The notes under the pieces: model-generated
The model's input: only the letters and a program-made list of their open reading frames with translations
The model's database searches: none
What the model was told of the DNA's origin: nothing
From: Lachnospiraceae bacterium
GTDB taxonomy: Bacteria > Bacillota > Clostridia > Lachnospirales > Lachnospiraceae
Assembly (NCBI GenBank): GCA_902363555.1
Contig: CABJAM010000006.1
Coordinates: 17,854-81,853 of the forward strand
Reading direction: 5' to 3'
Length of the DNA: 64,000 bases
Shown: piece after piece, positions 33,964 to 42,755 of the stretch
How positions within the stretch are numbered: the first letter of the stretch is position 1
Layout: the number at the start of each line of letters is the position of its first letter
Translations under genes and position numbers: made by a program

Positions 33964-36900
33964 ATGAAACTTAAAAGAATGTTTAGAAAGGCGGCAGCCA
34001 TGCTGCTTGCCATAGTCACAGCTTTTTCTGTGATACCGATCCAGAATGTATTTGCTGCAACAGGTGATGCGGCGGTGATTACATTCTCCTATACTTATGA
34101 TTCTAATGGCAATGCAATGCATTACAATTCCAGCGCTGTCATCAATGGTTATACTGCCGGAGGCCAGGGAAAGTACAAATACAGGATGTTTGTGGACGGT
34201 GATACCGGCTTTTGTATCCAGCCCGGTGTTCCATTGCATACAGGGGACAACCTGAAAGAAGCATCGTCAAAAACATGGGATGCCCTTTCCAATGCCCAAC
34301 AAAAAGCAGTCGGAATGGCGCTCCTGTATGGGTACCAGGGAAACAGGGGCAATCTTTCCGGTAGTGATGATGAGAAATGGCTTGCTACACAGACGTTGGT
34401 ATGGGAGTTCGTTACGGGATGCCGTGAAGCCACAGGTTCATACAAACAGACCAGCTCCACGGTGTACAACCTCCATTTCGGCTCCAATTATCCCAATAGT
34501 GGTGCAAGGGCAGCTTATGATCAGATTGTATCCCTGCTGACGAAACATAACACGATTCCAAGCTTTATGTCCGGTTCAACAAACGGAGCCACAAAGGAAT
34601 TAAAATATTCCAATGGGAAATATACGCTGACTTTAACGGATAGCAACGGCGTGTTAAGTGATTACAGCTTTTCTTCGTCTAATTCTTCCGTAAAAGTAAC
34701 CAAGTCGGGGAATCGGCTGGAGATTACCTCGGTGCAGGCATTTGAGGGCAGCGTCCGCATTTCGGCAACCAGAAATAATATACCGGCAGTAAGTGAAAGT
34801 GCAAAATTGATTGCTTATGGAGACGATGCTCTTCAGGATGTTGTGACCGGTGTGGAGAAGGCCAATCCAGTTAATGCCTACCTGAATGTGGAGACACCTG
34901 TCGGAACGATGAGCCTGAAAAAGACCTCGGAAGACGGAGTCGTGGGCGGCATCCAGTTTACAATTACCGGAAATAATTATAATAAGACCGTGACAACACA
35001 GGAAGATGGTACCATTACTGTCGAGGGCATGTTCCCAGGCACTTATACGGTAACTGAGGCTGGTTATGATCGGTATGAGCCTCAAAAGAGTCAAACGATT
35101 ACTATTGTCGGAGGAAAGACGACGACGGTAACGTTCGACAATAAACTGAAACGGGGAAAGCTGGAAGTGACAAAAACGTCTGAAGATGGTCTCGTAGAGG
35201 GAGTTACCTTCCGGTTATCGGGTACTTCCCTTGCAGGGCTTGCCGTAGATGAGTATGCAGTCACAGATTCATCTGGTGTAGCCAGGTTTGAAAATGTACT
35301 GATCAGTGGTACAGAGCCCTATACACTGGAAGAAACTGACACGGCAGTGCGATACGTGATTCCTGCAAACCAGATGGCGCAGATAGAATGGAATAAAGTA
35401 ACAAAGTGCAGTTTTGAAAACATCCTGAAGAAGTTCCGTGTGGAAGTGAATAAAAAGGATCGCGTAACAGGCTATGCTCAGGGTGATGCAAGCCTGGCAG
35501 GAGCAGTGTATGGTTTGTATCAGGGTGATACATTGGTTGCTTCATATACAACGGATGCCGAAGGTTCCTTTATCAGTGACTATTTTATCTGTGATTCCGA
35601 TTGGACGCTGAAAGAAATCAGTTCTTCGGAAGGCTATCTTTTAGACGAGTCCGTTTACACTATCCCTGCAGACCCTGGTAATTTTGAGATAGAGCTGAAT
35701 CAAATTCCTATAAATGTTACCGAGCAGGTCATCATGGGTCGCATCCGTCTGATTAAGCATATTGACAAGGAGCAGGAGGATATTGAGACCGTTAAGGAAA
35801 CGGAAACTGCGAAGGATACTGAGAACACTGAGAATTCATCTGCTTTTGGTGTACAGGTAGCGGAGCTTCTCATGCTTGCAACGGAAAGCGGTAGCGACCC
35901 TCAGAAGGATGTCAGTAGCAGCGATCCCCAGACTGAGGCTGAAACCGCAGAAGCGGAAGATAATGGTAGCAATGTAACAGAAGAATCAAAAGATACTGCA
36001 GTAAGCGACGGGAATACCCAGATGGAATCGGAGACAGAAACAGTTCCAGAGGAGTCTCAGGCACCAGATACCGAAGAAACAGTTCCTTCAGTCCCGATTC
36101 CGGAAGAGGATATTAAGGCACCCGGACATGAGGGCATTATTGAACAGCCGGAGGAAGGCGCCAAGTTCCAAATTTATCTTTCCAGTGCAGGCAGTTTTGA
36201 CAATGCCCGCGAAGCGGAGCGTGATATCCTGACAACAGATGCAGATGGATTTGCTGTTTCCAAGGATATGCCCTACGGTAGGTACACTGTCCATCAGATC
36301 GAAGGCATGGAGGGCCAGGCATTTGTTCCGGACTTCACTGTGTACATCCGTCAAGATGACCAGACTTATTCCTATATCCTGAACAACCTGACCCAGTCTA
36401 GTTTTATCCGTATTGAAAAACACGATGCAGAGACTGGGAAAATCATCCCTGCCGCCGGCGTTGGATTTCAGGTGCGCGACCTTTCCACGGGAGAACTGAT
36501 TTCGCAGAATGTGTATTATCCGACCCCTGTTGTAATCGATACGTTTTTTACCAATGACGAAGGCTGGCTGATGCTCCCCTGCGAGCTCCCTTATGGCTGT
36601 TATGAGCTAATAGAGGTGGAAACGTGTTACGGTTATGTTTTGAGTAGCGAACCTGTATCCTTTCAGGTGGATGGAAGTCAGGACGTGGTGGTAGTAGAAA
36701 AACAGAATATGCCGCAGAAGGGCAAGATTCATATCACCAAGAGTGGCGAGATTTTTTCCACGGTTATGGTAGAGGAGAACAAAGGATTTTCTGACCGCTA
36801 TACTCCAGTCTATGAAACCCGCGGGCTGGAAGGTGCAGTTTATGAAATCCGTGCAGCAGAAGACATTTACACGCAGGATGGAACGCTCCGAGCTGAAAAA

Positions 36901-38463
36901 GGTTCGGTAGTTGATACCATTACAACGGATGGCAGCGGGCAGGCATCCAGTACCCTTTTATATTTGGGAAAATATACAATTTCGGAGGTCCAGTCGCCGT
37001 ATGGAATGGTTCTGAATATAAAATCCCAGTTAGTGGAACTGTCCTATGCCGGACAGGAAGTCGAAGTGACAGAAACTTCAGCCAGCTTTTATAATGAGCG
37101 CCAGAAGGTGCTGATCAGCCTGGAAAAAGTGATGGAACAGGATAAACAGTTCGGTATTGGAATGAACGGTGAGGTCCACAGCGTTATTTTTGGGTTGTAT
37201 GCGGCGGAGGATATTGCTGCGGCAGACGGAATGGTCATTCCGGCAGATGGGTTAATCGAAATACTGGAGGTTCAGGAGGATGGAACCGCCACAGCACAGA
37301 CGGATCTGCCTTTTGGTAGCTATTACCTGCGCGAAGACGGTACGGATCCTCATTACCTGCCAACTGACAAAAAGTACCCTGTGGTATTTGAGTATGCCGG
37401 GCAGGAAACAGCATTGGTACAGATTCTGGCCAATGATGGAGAAGCCATTGAAAACACTTTAAAATACGGCTCCATTTCCGGAAAGAAACAGGATGAAGAC
37501 GGCAACGCATTGGCAGGCGCAAAGATTGGTCTGTTTACGGAGTCCACAAAAGATTTTACGGAAGAAAATGCCATTCTGGTGACTACATCTGCCGAGGATG
37601 GCAGCTTCGGTTTTGACAAGGTGCCATACGGAGCATGGATTGTGCGTGAAATAGAACAGCCGGAAGGTTTTGTCCTATGTGAGGAGTCTTTCTCCGTTGA
37701 AATTAAGCAGGATGGGCAGGTTGTCACATTGAAGATTACCAACGAGTTTATCGTGGGCAGTATCCATTTGACAAAATATGATGCAGATTATCCAGACCAT
37801 AAGTTATCGGGTGCAGAGTTTGAGGTTTACCTTGACAGCAATGGCAACAAAAAGCTTGATGATGAAGATGAGCTACTTGGAACACTGGATGAAACAGAGC
37901 CTGGTGAGTATCAAATGACTGATTTGCGTTTCAACGGCTATCTTGTAAAAGAATCGAAGGCCCCGGAAGGTTTCTATTTGGACGAGGGCGTCTATTATGT
38001 CAGCATAGATACAGACGGAAAAGTCTATGAGGTGGAGAACGAAGCTGGCAAAGGATTCCTTAATCAGGCCCAAAAAGGCAACCTGAAGATTATCAAAACA
38101 TCCAGTGACGGGGTTGTAGAGGGATTCAGTTTCCATATTGTCGGTGATGATTACGATAAGACGTTCAAGACGGATTCTAACGGTAAAATCTATATTGAGG
38201 ACCTACGGATCGGAAAATATACGATCACCGAGGTGGAAGACAGCCTCAGCGCCGGATACAAGCGTCCTGCGCCTGTGGTAGTCGAACTTGTTGCGGATGA
38301 GACGCTGACTGTCAAAGTCCATAATGATAAGGTGACGGTAGATGTGCCCAAGACAGGAGATCACTTCAATCCGTGGATGTGGGTTGGCTTGAGTGCTGTC
38401 AGCGCCGCTGGACTTGGTGCAAGCATATGGGCCAAAAAACGCAAGAAGAAAGAAACGAAGTAA
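33964..38463 (+). CDS. Giant thioester/Cna-B surface adhesin with a sortase signal
   Basis: 1499 residues. A signal peptide (AAAMLLAIVTAFSVIP, cleavage near residue 31) leads to a thioester domain in which Cys84 (GFCIQPG) and Gln143 (ATQTLVWEF) would form the internal bond used to attach covalently to surfaces. About ten Cna-B/SpaA-like repeats follow from residue 315, many starting with a (V/I)-x-K-x-(S/D)-EDG strand and ending in YTI/YLV-x-E. An acidic Ser/Glu linker lies near 620-720. It ends with VPKTGD, a membrane helix and KKRKKKETK, a variant LPXTG sorting signal. It is probably a mating-pair or host adhesin; no sortase gene is in the window. Confidence 0.88.
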   Translation: MKLKRMFRKAAAMLLAIVTAFSVIPIQNVFAATGDAAVITFSYTYDSNGNAMHYNSSAVINGYTAGGQGKYKYRMFVDGDTGFCIQPGVPLHTGDNLKEASSKTWDALSNAQQKAVGMALLYGYQGNRGNLSGSDDEKWLATQTLVWEFVTGCREATGSYKQTSSTVYNLHFGSNYPNSGARAAYDQIVSLLTKHNTIPSFMSGSTNGATKELKYSNGKYTLTLTDSNGVLSDYSFSSSNSSVKVTKSGNRLEITSVQAFEGSVRISATRNNIPAVSESAKLIAYGDDALQDVVTGVEKANPVNAYLNVETPVGTMSLKKTSEDGVVGGIQFTITGNNYNKTVTTQEDGTITVEGMFPGTYTVTEAGYDRYEPQKSQTITIVGGKTTTVTFDNKLKRGKLEVTKTSEDGLVEGVTFRLSGTSLAGLAVDEYAVTDSSGVARFENVLISGTEPYTLEETDTAVRYVIPANQMAQIEWNKVTKCSFENILKKFRVEVNKKDRVTGYAQGDASLAGAVYGLYQGDTLVASYTTDAEGSFISDYFICDSDWTLKEISSSEGYLLDESVYTIPADPGNFEIELNQIPINVTEQVIMGRIRLIKHIDKEQEDIETVKETETAKDTENTENSSAFGVQVAELLMLATESGSDPQKDVSSSDPQTEAETAEAEDNGSNVTEESKDTAVSDGNTQMESETETVPEESQAPDTEETVPSVPIPEEDIKAPGHEGIIEQPEEGAKFQIYLSSAGSFDNAREAERDILTTDADGFAVSKDMPYGRYTVHQIEGMEGQAFVPDFTVYIRQDDQTYSYILNNLTQSSFIRIEKHDAETGKIIPAAGVGFQVRDLSTGELISQNVYYPTPVVIDTFFTNDEGWLMLPCELPYGCYELIEVETCYGYVLSSEPVSFQVDGSQDVVVVEKQNMPQKGKIHITKSGEIFSTVMVEENKGFSDRYTPVYETRGLEGAVYEIRAAEDIYTQDGTLRAEKGSVVDTITTDGSGQASSTLLYLGKYTISEVQSPYGMVLNIKSQLVELSYAGQEVEVTETSASFYNERQKVLISLEKVMEQDKQFGIGMNGEVHSVIFGLYAAEDIAAADGMVIPADGLIEILEVQEDGTATAQTDLPFGSYYLREDGTDPHYLPTDKKYPVVFEYAGQETALVQILANDGEAIENTLKYGSISGKKQDEDGNALAGAKIGLFTESTKDFTEENAILVTTSAEDGSFGFDKVPYGAWIVREIEQPEGFVLCEESFSVEIKQDGQVVTLKITNEFIVGSIHLTKYDADYPDHKLSGAEFEVYLDSNGNKKLDDEDELLGTLDETEPGEYQMTDLRFNGYLVKESKAPEGFYLDEGVYYVSIDTDGKVYEVENEAGKGFLNQAQKGNLKIIKTSSDGVVEGFSFHIVGDDYDKTFKTDSNGKIYIEDLRIGKYTITEVEDSLSAGYKRPAPVVVELVADETLTVKVHNDKVTVDVPKTGDHFNPWMWVGLSAVSAAGLGASIWAKKRKKKETK

Positions 38464-38532
38464 GAATCTGTAAAGCAGAAAGGAACTGGGCAGAAATTCT
38501 CTGCCCGGTTTTGATTTTAGGAGGAAATGACC

Positions 38533-39081
38533 ATGAAAGTAAAATTGTTAAAAGGAATTCTGACAGTCCTTTCTCTCATCTGTATCCTCTGCATTCTGGT
38601 CACACCGATCTATGCGCAGCCGCAGGGAACGGATGGAACGGAAATGCAGATCATAGAACCTGAGAAACTGGAAATTCAGCTCGGTTCAGACTGGGCTGGA
38701 GTAGAATTTCAGCTGAAAACGGATTCCGGGATGTACCCTGGAACCATAGCAGTTGGCGAAGACGGTGTCCTGAGAATGGAACTGGGCGGCAGCAAATCCT
38801 ATGTGCTGACCTGTATGAATTCCTCTGTATCTGCTCCACAAGCAACGCAAGTCCCTGCCACAACAGAGGAGATGCAAAATGAGAGCAGTGAGAACCAGAA
38901 AAGCAATGGTTCAAATAGCGGGAAAGATACAAAGGGCACAGTTGAAGGCATCCCGGTACTTCATCTCGTACTATTTGCAGGCGGCATGGTTTTGGCTGTC
39001 GGCAGTTTAGTCGTCATGCAGGTGATGAAAAAACGCAGAGAAAGCGATGTTGAGTACGAGGATGAATATGAAGAGGATTAG
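38533..39081 (+). CDS. Small secreted and membrane-anchored protein
   Basis: 182 residues. Signal sequence (ILTVLSLICILCILVTPIYA), about 95 residues outside with a small beta-rich stretch (WAGVEFQLKTDSGMYPGTIA), a Ser/Asn-rich linker, one membrane helix (VLHLVLFAGGMVLAVGSLVV) and an acidic cytoplasmic tail (DVEYEDEYEED). It follows the adhesin and could assist its display. The ATG at 38533 is 8 bases after GGAGG. No family recognised. Confidence 0.6.
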   Translation: MKVKLLKGILTVLSLICILCILVTPIYAQPQGTDGTEMQIIEPEKLEIQLGSDWAGVEFQLKTDSGMYPGTIAVGEDGVLRMELGGSKSYVLTCMNSSVSAPQATQVPATTEEMQNESSENQKSNGSNSGKDTKGTVEGIPVLHLVLFAGGMVLAVGSLVVMQVMKKRRESDVEYEDEYEED

Positions 39082-39105
39082 TCTCAGACTGATTTCGGAA
39101 CACAC

Positions 39106-39155
39106 CCTTATAGGAATAATTTATATAAAAATTCTAAGTAAATATTCCTATAAGG
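39106..39155. promoter_or_regulatory. 13-base inverted repeat, possible operator
   Basis: CCTTATAGGAATA (39106-39118) is repeated exactly inverted at 39143-39155, 24 bases apart. It ends two bases before the -35 box of the following promoter, so it could be an operator or a terminator without a T-run for the upstream gene. Confidence 0.55.
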
Positions 39156-39156
39156 A

Positions 39157-39185
39157 TTGATATGCGGATTTTAATTTGCTATACT
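39157..39185 (+). promoter_or_regulatory. Extended -10 promoter inside the element
   Basis: TTGATA (39157-39162), 17 bases, TATACT (39180-39185) preceded by TGC. Confidence 0.75.
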
Positions 39186-39199
39186 ATAACCGTGGCAGG

Positions 39200-39312
39200 G
39201 ACTTGCGTTCAGGCTCTCGGTACGTTTGTGGTATAGCGTCAGACCTGATTCAAGGGAATCAGGGAACCGTTACGGGTTCTGCGCATTGAGCGGATCCACA
39301 ACAACGCAAGTC
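39200..39312 (+). ncRNA. Hairpin-rich RNA-like element of unknown class
   Basis: A 10-base closing stem (GACTTGCGTT 39200-39209 with AACGCAAGTC 39303-39312) encloses TGTGG/CCACA (about 39228-39232 and 39296-39300), a perfect 8-base hairpin CCTGATTC/GAATCAGG (39244-39263) and GAACC/GGTTC (39264-39279). It starts about 8 bases after the expected transcription start. No reading frame explains it. It may be a leader regulator, a small RNA or part of the transfer origin; I recognise no known RNA family. Confidence 0.5.
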
Positions 39313-39323
39313 ATTTGAATATT

Positions 39324-39434
39324 AAAGCCGGAAGGCTGCTTAAATACTTACAGAGTCAATTTGCTGGATGAGACATTGAAATTCCAGTGCTTTGGCTCTG
39401 TATGCTTTTTTGCAGACCTTCCGGCTTTTTCTTT
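39324..39434 (+). terminator. Long-loop terminator or second structured leader
   Basis: AAAGCCGGAAGG (39324-39335) pairs with CCTTCCGGCTTT (39417-39428), then TTTCTTTT. The loop folds further: TACAGAG with CTCTGTA (39349-39355 and 39396-39402) and CTGGA with TCCAG. It lies between the promoter and the zinc-finger gene, so it should control read-through. Confidence 0.65.
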
Positions 39435-39456
39435 TATCCAAACGGAGGTTAAGACG

Positions 39457-39930
39457 ATGAAAAAACAAAAAAAGAAAAGAAAGGGATTTCAGGTAGGTTC
39501 GATGCGTTGCCCTTATTGTGGCAGTCCGGTTATTTATCGGAGTGCGGATGGGATTTATCATGATAACAGTAAAAAAATAATGCTCTATGTATGCAGCCGT
39601 TATCCGGAATGTGACGCTTATGTACGGGTCCATGCTGGAACCAATATCCCAGTGGGAAGCCTGGCCAATCATGAACTTCGCACCCTCAGGCGGACCGCAC
39701 ATCACTATTTTGACCAGTTGCACCAGTCTGGGATGATGAGCAAACAGGATGCTTATCAGTGGCTGGCAGACTTAATTTGTGCTCCTTTATCGGAGGCACA
39801 TATTGGCCATCTGGGGGAATATTACTGCAAACAGGTTATTGAAGAGAGCCGTAGGCTGATGGAGCGCCGTAAATCCGGAAAGAACAGATACCGATTTCGA
39901 GCATTAGAAGGGGGCGTGGCAGCCTCATGA
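39457..39930 (+). CDS. Zinc-finger protein (DUF3268-like)
   Basis: 157 residues. After a Lys-rich start, CPYCGSPV (about 18-25) and CSRYPECDAYVRVH (about 47-60) form a four-Cys zinc site. GSLANHELRTLRRTAHHYFD and AYQWLADLI complete the DUF3268 zinc-finger family pattern. Such proteins occur in phages and conjugative elements; the role is probably nucleic-acid binding. The ATG at 39457 follows CGGAGG by 8 bases. It overlaps the sigma-factor gene by 4 bases. Confidence 0.75.
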   Translation: MKKQKKKRKGFQVGSMRCPYCGSPVIYRSADGIYHDNSKKIMLYVCSRYPECDAYVRVHAGTNIPVGSLANHELRTLRRTAHHYFDQLHQSGMMSKQDAYQWLADLICAPLSEAHIGHLGEYYCKQVIEESRRLMERRKSGKNRYRFRALEGGVAAS

Positions 39931-40484
39931 TATTGACAGGAAAAGAACAGGAAAAGGTTGCAAAGAATATCGGTCTGATACATAGAGTGATTCAGGATAA
40001 GCTGCAGCCCCCTTATCAGGTGGGTAAGTATTCCTACGAAGATCTTTTTCAGATTGGAAGCATTGGCCTATGCAAAGCTGTTGCAACTGACAAGGGCGGC
40101 ACGTTTTCCACCTATGCCTATCGGCTGATCTGGCATGAGATCTGTGATGCCATGGTTTATGCTACCCGAAGACAGGCGAAAGAGATTCTCTCCGATGTGA
40201 CCCCATATATTGCAGCAGAACAGGAAACTCCGGAGGAACTATCGGATTTTCGTATGGACATCAATCGTATACTCGAACAGGCAAAGGCCGAGGCGCCGCC
40301 TTCCACCAGTAAAGGCATAGACGCCATCTGCATGATGTCAAAAGGATATACAAGCAGTGAAATTGGAGTAAAAATGAATGCTTCAGCAAAACTGGTTTGT
40401 GCTTGGGTATCCAAAGCACGGAAGTTCCTGAAGAGCCGGCCGGAGTTTGTGCAGCTTGCAGATGCCTATCATCTGGAAGGGTGA
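39927..40484 (+). CDS. Element-borne sigma-70 family factor
   Basis: 185 residues. Residues 10-80 match sigma region 2 (YSYEDLFQIGSIGLCKAVAT, FSTYAYRLIWHEICDAM). The C-terminal helix-turn-helix (GYTSSEIGVKMNASAKLVCA) corresponds to region 4. It likely redirects RNA polymerase to element genes. The start overlaps the zinc-finger gene (ATGA), so the pair is co-translated under the promoter at 39157. Confidence 0.8.
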   Translation: MILTGKEQEKVAKNIGLIHRVIQDKLQPPYQVGKYSYEDLFQIGSIGLCKAVATDKGGTFSTYAYRLIWHEICDAMVYATRRQAKEILSDVTPYIAAEQETPEELSDFRMDINRILEQAKAEAPPSTSKGIDAICMMSKGYTSSEIGVKMNASAKLVCAWVSKARKFLKSRPEFVQLADAYHLEG

Positions 40485-40498
40485 CGGGCAGATCATAT

Positions 40499-40546
40499 GG
40501 GATGCGGATAGCCTTGATTGGTTTTCAGCATCCCGCTTTTTTATTT
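40499..40546 (+). terminator. Terminator after the sigma-factor gene
   Basis: GGGATGC (40499-40505) pairs with GCATCCC (40528-40534), then GCTTTTTTATTTT. Confidence 0.8.
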
Positions 40547-40557
40547 TGGAGCAAATT

Positions 40558-40956
40558 ATGAGTAGACTGAAGAAGAGCACATGGAAATGGATAATTCCGT
40601 TTCTCATTATGATCATTACATTGATTTTATTTAGGATGATATTTTTGTTGGGTTATGTACCTACGGAGTCTATGGAACCGACATTGAAAAAAGACAGTTA
40701 TATTGTTGGAGTCCGGATTTATTCCAAACTTGAAACAGGTGATATTATTATTTTTCATCATGACGGGAAGCTGCTGGTCAAGCGGATTGCAGCGGTAAAA
40801 AATGAACAAATAGAGCACAATGGAATCAGTGTGGCAGTACCGGAGAACTGTTATTATGTTCTTGGAGACAATGCAGGGCATTCACTGGACTCCAGATACT
40901 GGGAAGAACCTTTTGTGAGGGAAGAGGATATTGTGGCGAAACTGATTTGGCCATAA
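40558..40956 (+). CDS. lepB: Signal peptidase I, S26 family
   Basis: 132 residues, short for the family. One N-terminal membrane helix (WIIPFLIMIITLILFRMIF), then PTESMEPTL with the catalytic Ser (about 37) and LLVKRIAAV with the catalytic Lys (about 77), and GDNAGHSLDSRYW near the end. It would release secreted element proteins such as the adhesin and the pilin-like protein. GGAG is 6 bases before the ATG, just after the preceding terminator. Confidence 0.88.
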   Translation: MSRLKKSTWKWIIPFLIMIITLILFRMIFLLGYVPTESMEPTLKKDSYIVGVRIYSKLETGDIIIFHHDGKLLVKRIAAVKNEQIEHNGISVAVPENCYYVLGDNAGHSLDSRYWEEPFVREEDIVAKLIWP

Positions 40957-41128
40957 AATTTTTATCATATTTCAGGCTGTAACAGACATTATGGAAAAGA
41001 ATGTATTTGAATTAGGGAGGGAGTGGCTCTGACAGGGTAAAAAAAGTATGAATATAGAATGTTCTGAGGATGGATTTAGGAACACAGAGGAGATAATAAG
41101 AAAAAAGCAGCCAATCCGTGTGACCGCT

Positions 41129-41443
41129 TTACTTCTTGCTGTTCAGTTCTTTCATAATACCGAGGATATATGCCATTGATTTGGAATCCAGTTTCTTTGC
41201 TTCTGCAATAAATTCCTGCAGGGTCTCTGGATAAAGATTTTCTTCATCAAAGAATTCCTTAGGTGTTACGCCAAGATATTCACAGATATAGAAGAAGGAC
41301 TGCATGGCAGGAAGTGATTTTTTGTTTTCAATGTTATTGATGTAGTTGTTTGCCTGTCCCAACGATAATGACATGTCGCGCGCAGATACACCTTTTTGTA
41401 ATCTCAGTTTTGCCAGCCGTTCCGGAACGAATTCTTCGTACAT
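41129..41443 (-). CDS. XRE-family transcriptional regulator
   Basis: 104 residues. A Cro/CI helix-turn-helix fills residues 8-62 (LRLQKGVSARDMSLSLGQAN, YINNIENKKSLPAM). A short helical tail follows. AGGAGG is 8 bases before the ATG at 41443; a GTG three codons upstream is less likely. It is divergent from the SLOG-type pseudogene. Repeats of CTATTTGCG in the shared region overlap its own promoter, which suggests autoregulation. Confidence 0.85.
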   Translation of the reverse strand: MYEEFVPERLAKLRLQKGVSARDMSLSLGQANNYINNIENKKSLPAMQSFFYICEYLGVTPKEFFDEENLYPETLQEFIAEAKKLDSKSMAYILGIMKELNSKK

Positions 41444-41490
41444 CAGACCCACCTCCTATTCTGTAATAGATTGTACCTCATACATAACTT

Positions 41491-41520
41491 CTATTCGCAA
41501 ATAGAAAAAGGGTATTTGCG
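41491..41520. promoter_or_regulatory. Probable XRE operator repeats
   Basis: CTATTCGCAAATAG (41491-41504) is a near palindrome whose half CTATTTGCG recurs as GTATTTGCG (41512-41520). They lie beside the forward -35 box and over the reverse -35 (TTGCGA). Confidence 0.5.
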
Positions 41521-41549
41521 TTGACTTGAAAAAATAAACCTATTATAAT
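41521..41549 (+). promoter_or_regulatory. Promoter of the SLOG-type pseudogene
   Basis: TTGACT (41521-41526), 17 bases, TATAAT (41544-41549). Confidence 0.75.
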
Positions 41550-41591
41550 GATGATAGATACAAAATTAAATCTATTAAACGGAGGAACCTA

Positions 41592-42056
41592 ATGGAAGAA
41601 AAGACCTGTTGTGTCACAGGACACAGAGATATACCGGATGAACAGATAGACGCGGTAAAATATGCTTTGCGGCGTGAAATTGTAAAGGCGGTTTCGGATG
41701 GTTAAACCGGATTTATGACCGGATTTGCCAATGGTGCAGATCAATACTTTGCGGAAATTGTAGTGATTCTGCAAAAGGATTTTCCTGAGCTGCGGTTGAT
41801 TGCGGTGCTTCCATACCGGAAACGGATGGACAGTCTGTGCCAGAAGGAACACACAAACGCCCTTCTGGACGCCTGTGCAGAGGTTATTGTAATTCAGGAA
41901 GAATATAAGCCCAATGTTTATGCCAAGCGTAACCGCTACATGGTGGAACATTCAGACCGTGTAATTGCAGTGTATGACGGTCGGGAAAAAGGCGGTACAG
42001 TTAAGACGATTCGTTTTGCGCACCAATTTCGAAAAGAACTGCGGAAATTCCCGTAG
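41592..42056 (+). pseudogene. SLOG-family (DUF1273-like) gene with a nonsense codon
   Basis: Read through, the frame gives 154 residues: CCVTGHRDIP at the start, TGFANGADQYFAEIVV in the nucleotide-binding region and YMVEHSDRVIAVYDG near the end. This matches SLOG/DprA-like proteins of the YpsA/DUF1273 type, often found in mobile elements. Codon 38 is TAA (41703-41705) in the middle of the Gly-rich turn, so only a 37-residue product is expected. GGAGG and a good promoter lie upstream. The rest of the frame is undamaged, so the lesion is recent or a sequencing error. Confidence 0.75.
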
Positions 42057-42134
42057 GGTTAAACTTGGACAAAAATGGGACAAATCTTGGACAAAACCGG
42101 AAATGAAAAAGTGGAGGTACAGGCTGCTCTATGG

Positions 42135-42140
42135 TATAAT
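42135..42140 (+). promoter_or_regulatory. Possible extended -10 before the VOC gene
   Basis: TATAAT preceded by TGG, with no good -35. Three copies of a (T/G)GGACAAA motif lie just upstream (about 42066-42098). A weak hairpin (CAACCG/CGGTTG, about 42150-42175) with a T-run follows. The rest of 42057-42245 shows no gene. Confidence 0.35.
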
Positions 42141-42245
42141 AAATATTCAACCGTGAAGACCAGTGTCAATTCGGTTGGATTTTTAATAAAATAATCAATC
42201 AACTTTTATGAAAATGGGAAACCACAGTTTGAAAGGAGTATTTGC

Positions 42246-42710
42246 ATGAAACACGTATGTATGCTTATATCTGTGGCTGATATTAACGCCGCAAGAAAAT
42301 TTTATGAGGATCTGTTTGGATTAGAGGTGTTTCAGGATTACGGTAAGAACATCGCCTTTACCTGCGGCCTGGCACTGCAGCAGGATTTTGACTGGCTTGT
42401 GAATCTGCCAAAAGAAAAGATATTAAAGAAATCCAACAATGCGGAAATCGTCTTTGAGGAACAGGATTTTGACGGTTTCCTGAGCAAGCTGCAAGCGCAC
42501 CCGGACATTGAATATCTGGGAGAAGTGATCGAGCATAGCTGGGGCCAGCGGGTGATCCGGTTCTACGATTTGGACGGCCATATCATTGAGGTCGGCGAGG
42601 ACATGAAAATGGTGATAAAGCGCTTTCTTGCTTCCGGCATGACCATGGAAGAGGTTTCTGTGAAAATGGATGCTTCCGTAAAGGACTTGACGAAACTTCT
42701 GAAAAGTTAA
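42246..42710 (+). CDS. VOC-family (glyoxalase/bleomycin-resistance-like) protein
   Basis: 154 residues. Paired beta-alpha-beta modules: CMLISVADINAARKFYEDLF at the start and RVIRFYDLDGHIIEVGEDM (about 101-119). The Glu in HIIEVGED sits at the usual metal-ligand position. The C-terminal 35 residues (MTMEEVSVKMDASVKDLTKL) form an extra helix. The family covers glyoxalases, dioxygenases and drug-binding proteins; the substrate is unknown. GAAAGGAG precedes the ATG. First gene of a run of small accessory genes. Confidence 0.8.
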   Translation: MKHVCMLISVADINAARKFYEDLFGLEVFQDYGKNIAFTCGLALQQDFDWLVNLPKEKILKKSNNAEIVFEEQDFDGFLSKLQAHPDIEYLGEVIEHSWGQRVIRFYDLDGHIIEVGEDMKMVIKRFLASGMTMEEVSVKMDASVKDLTKLLKS

Positions 42711-42755
42711 GGTACAGTAGATGGAGAAACAAATCGGTATTTGAGGAGGATTAAC

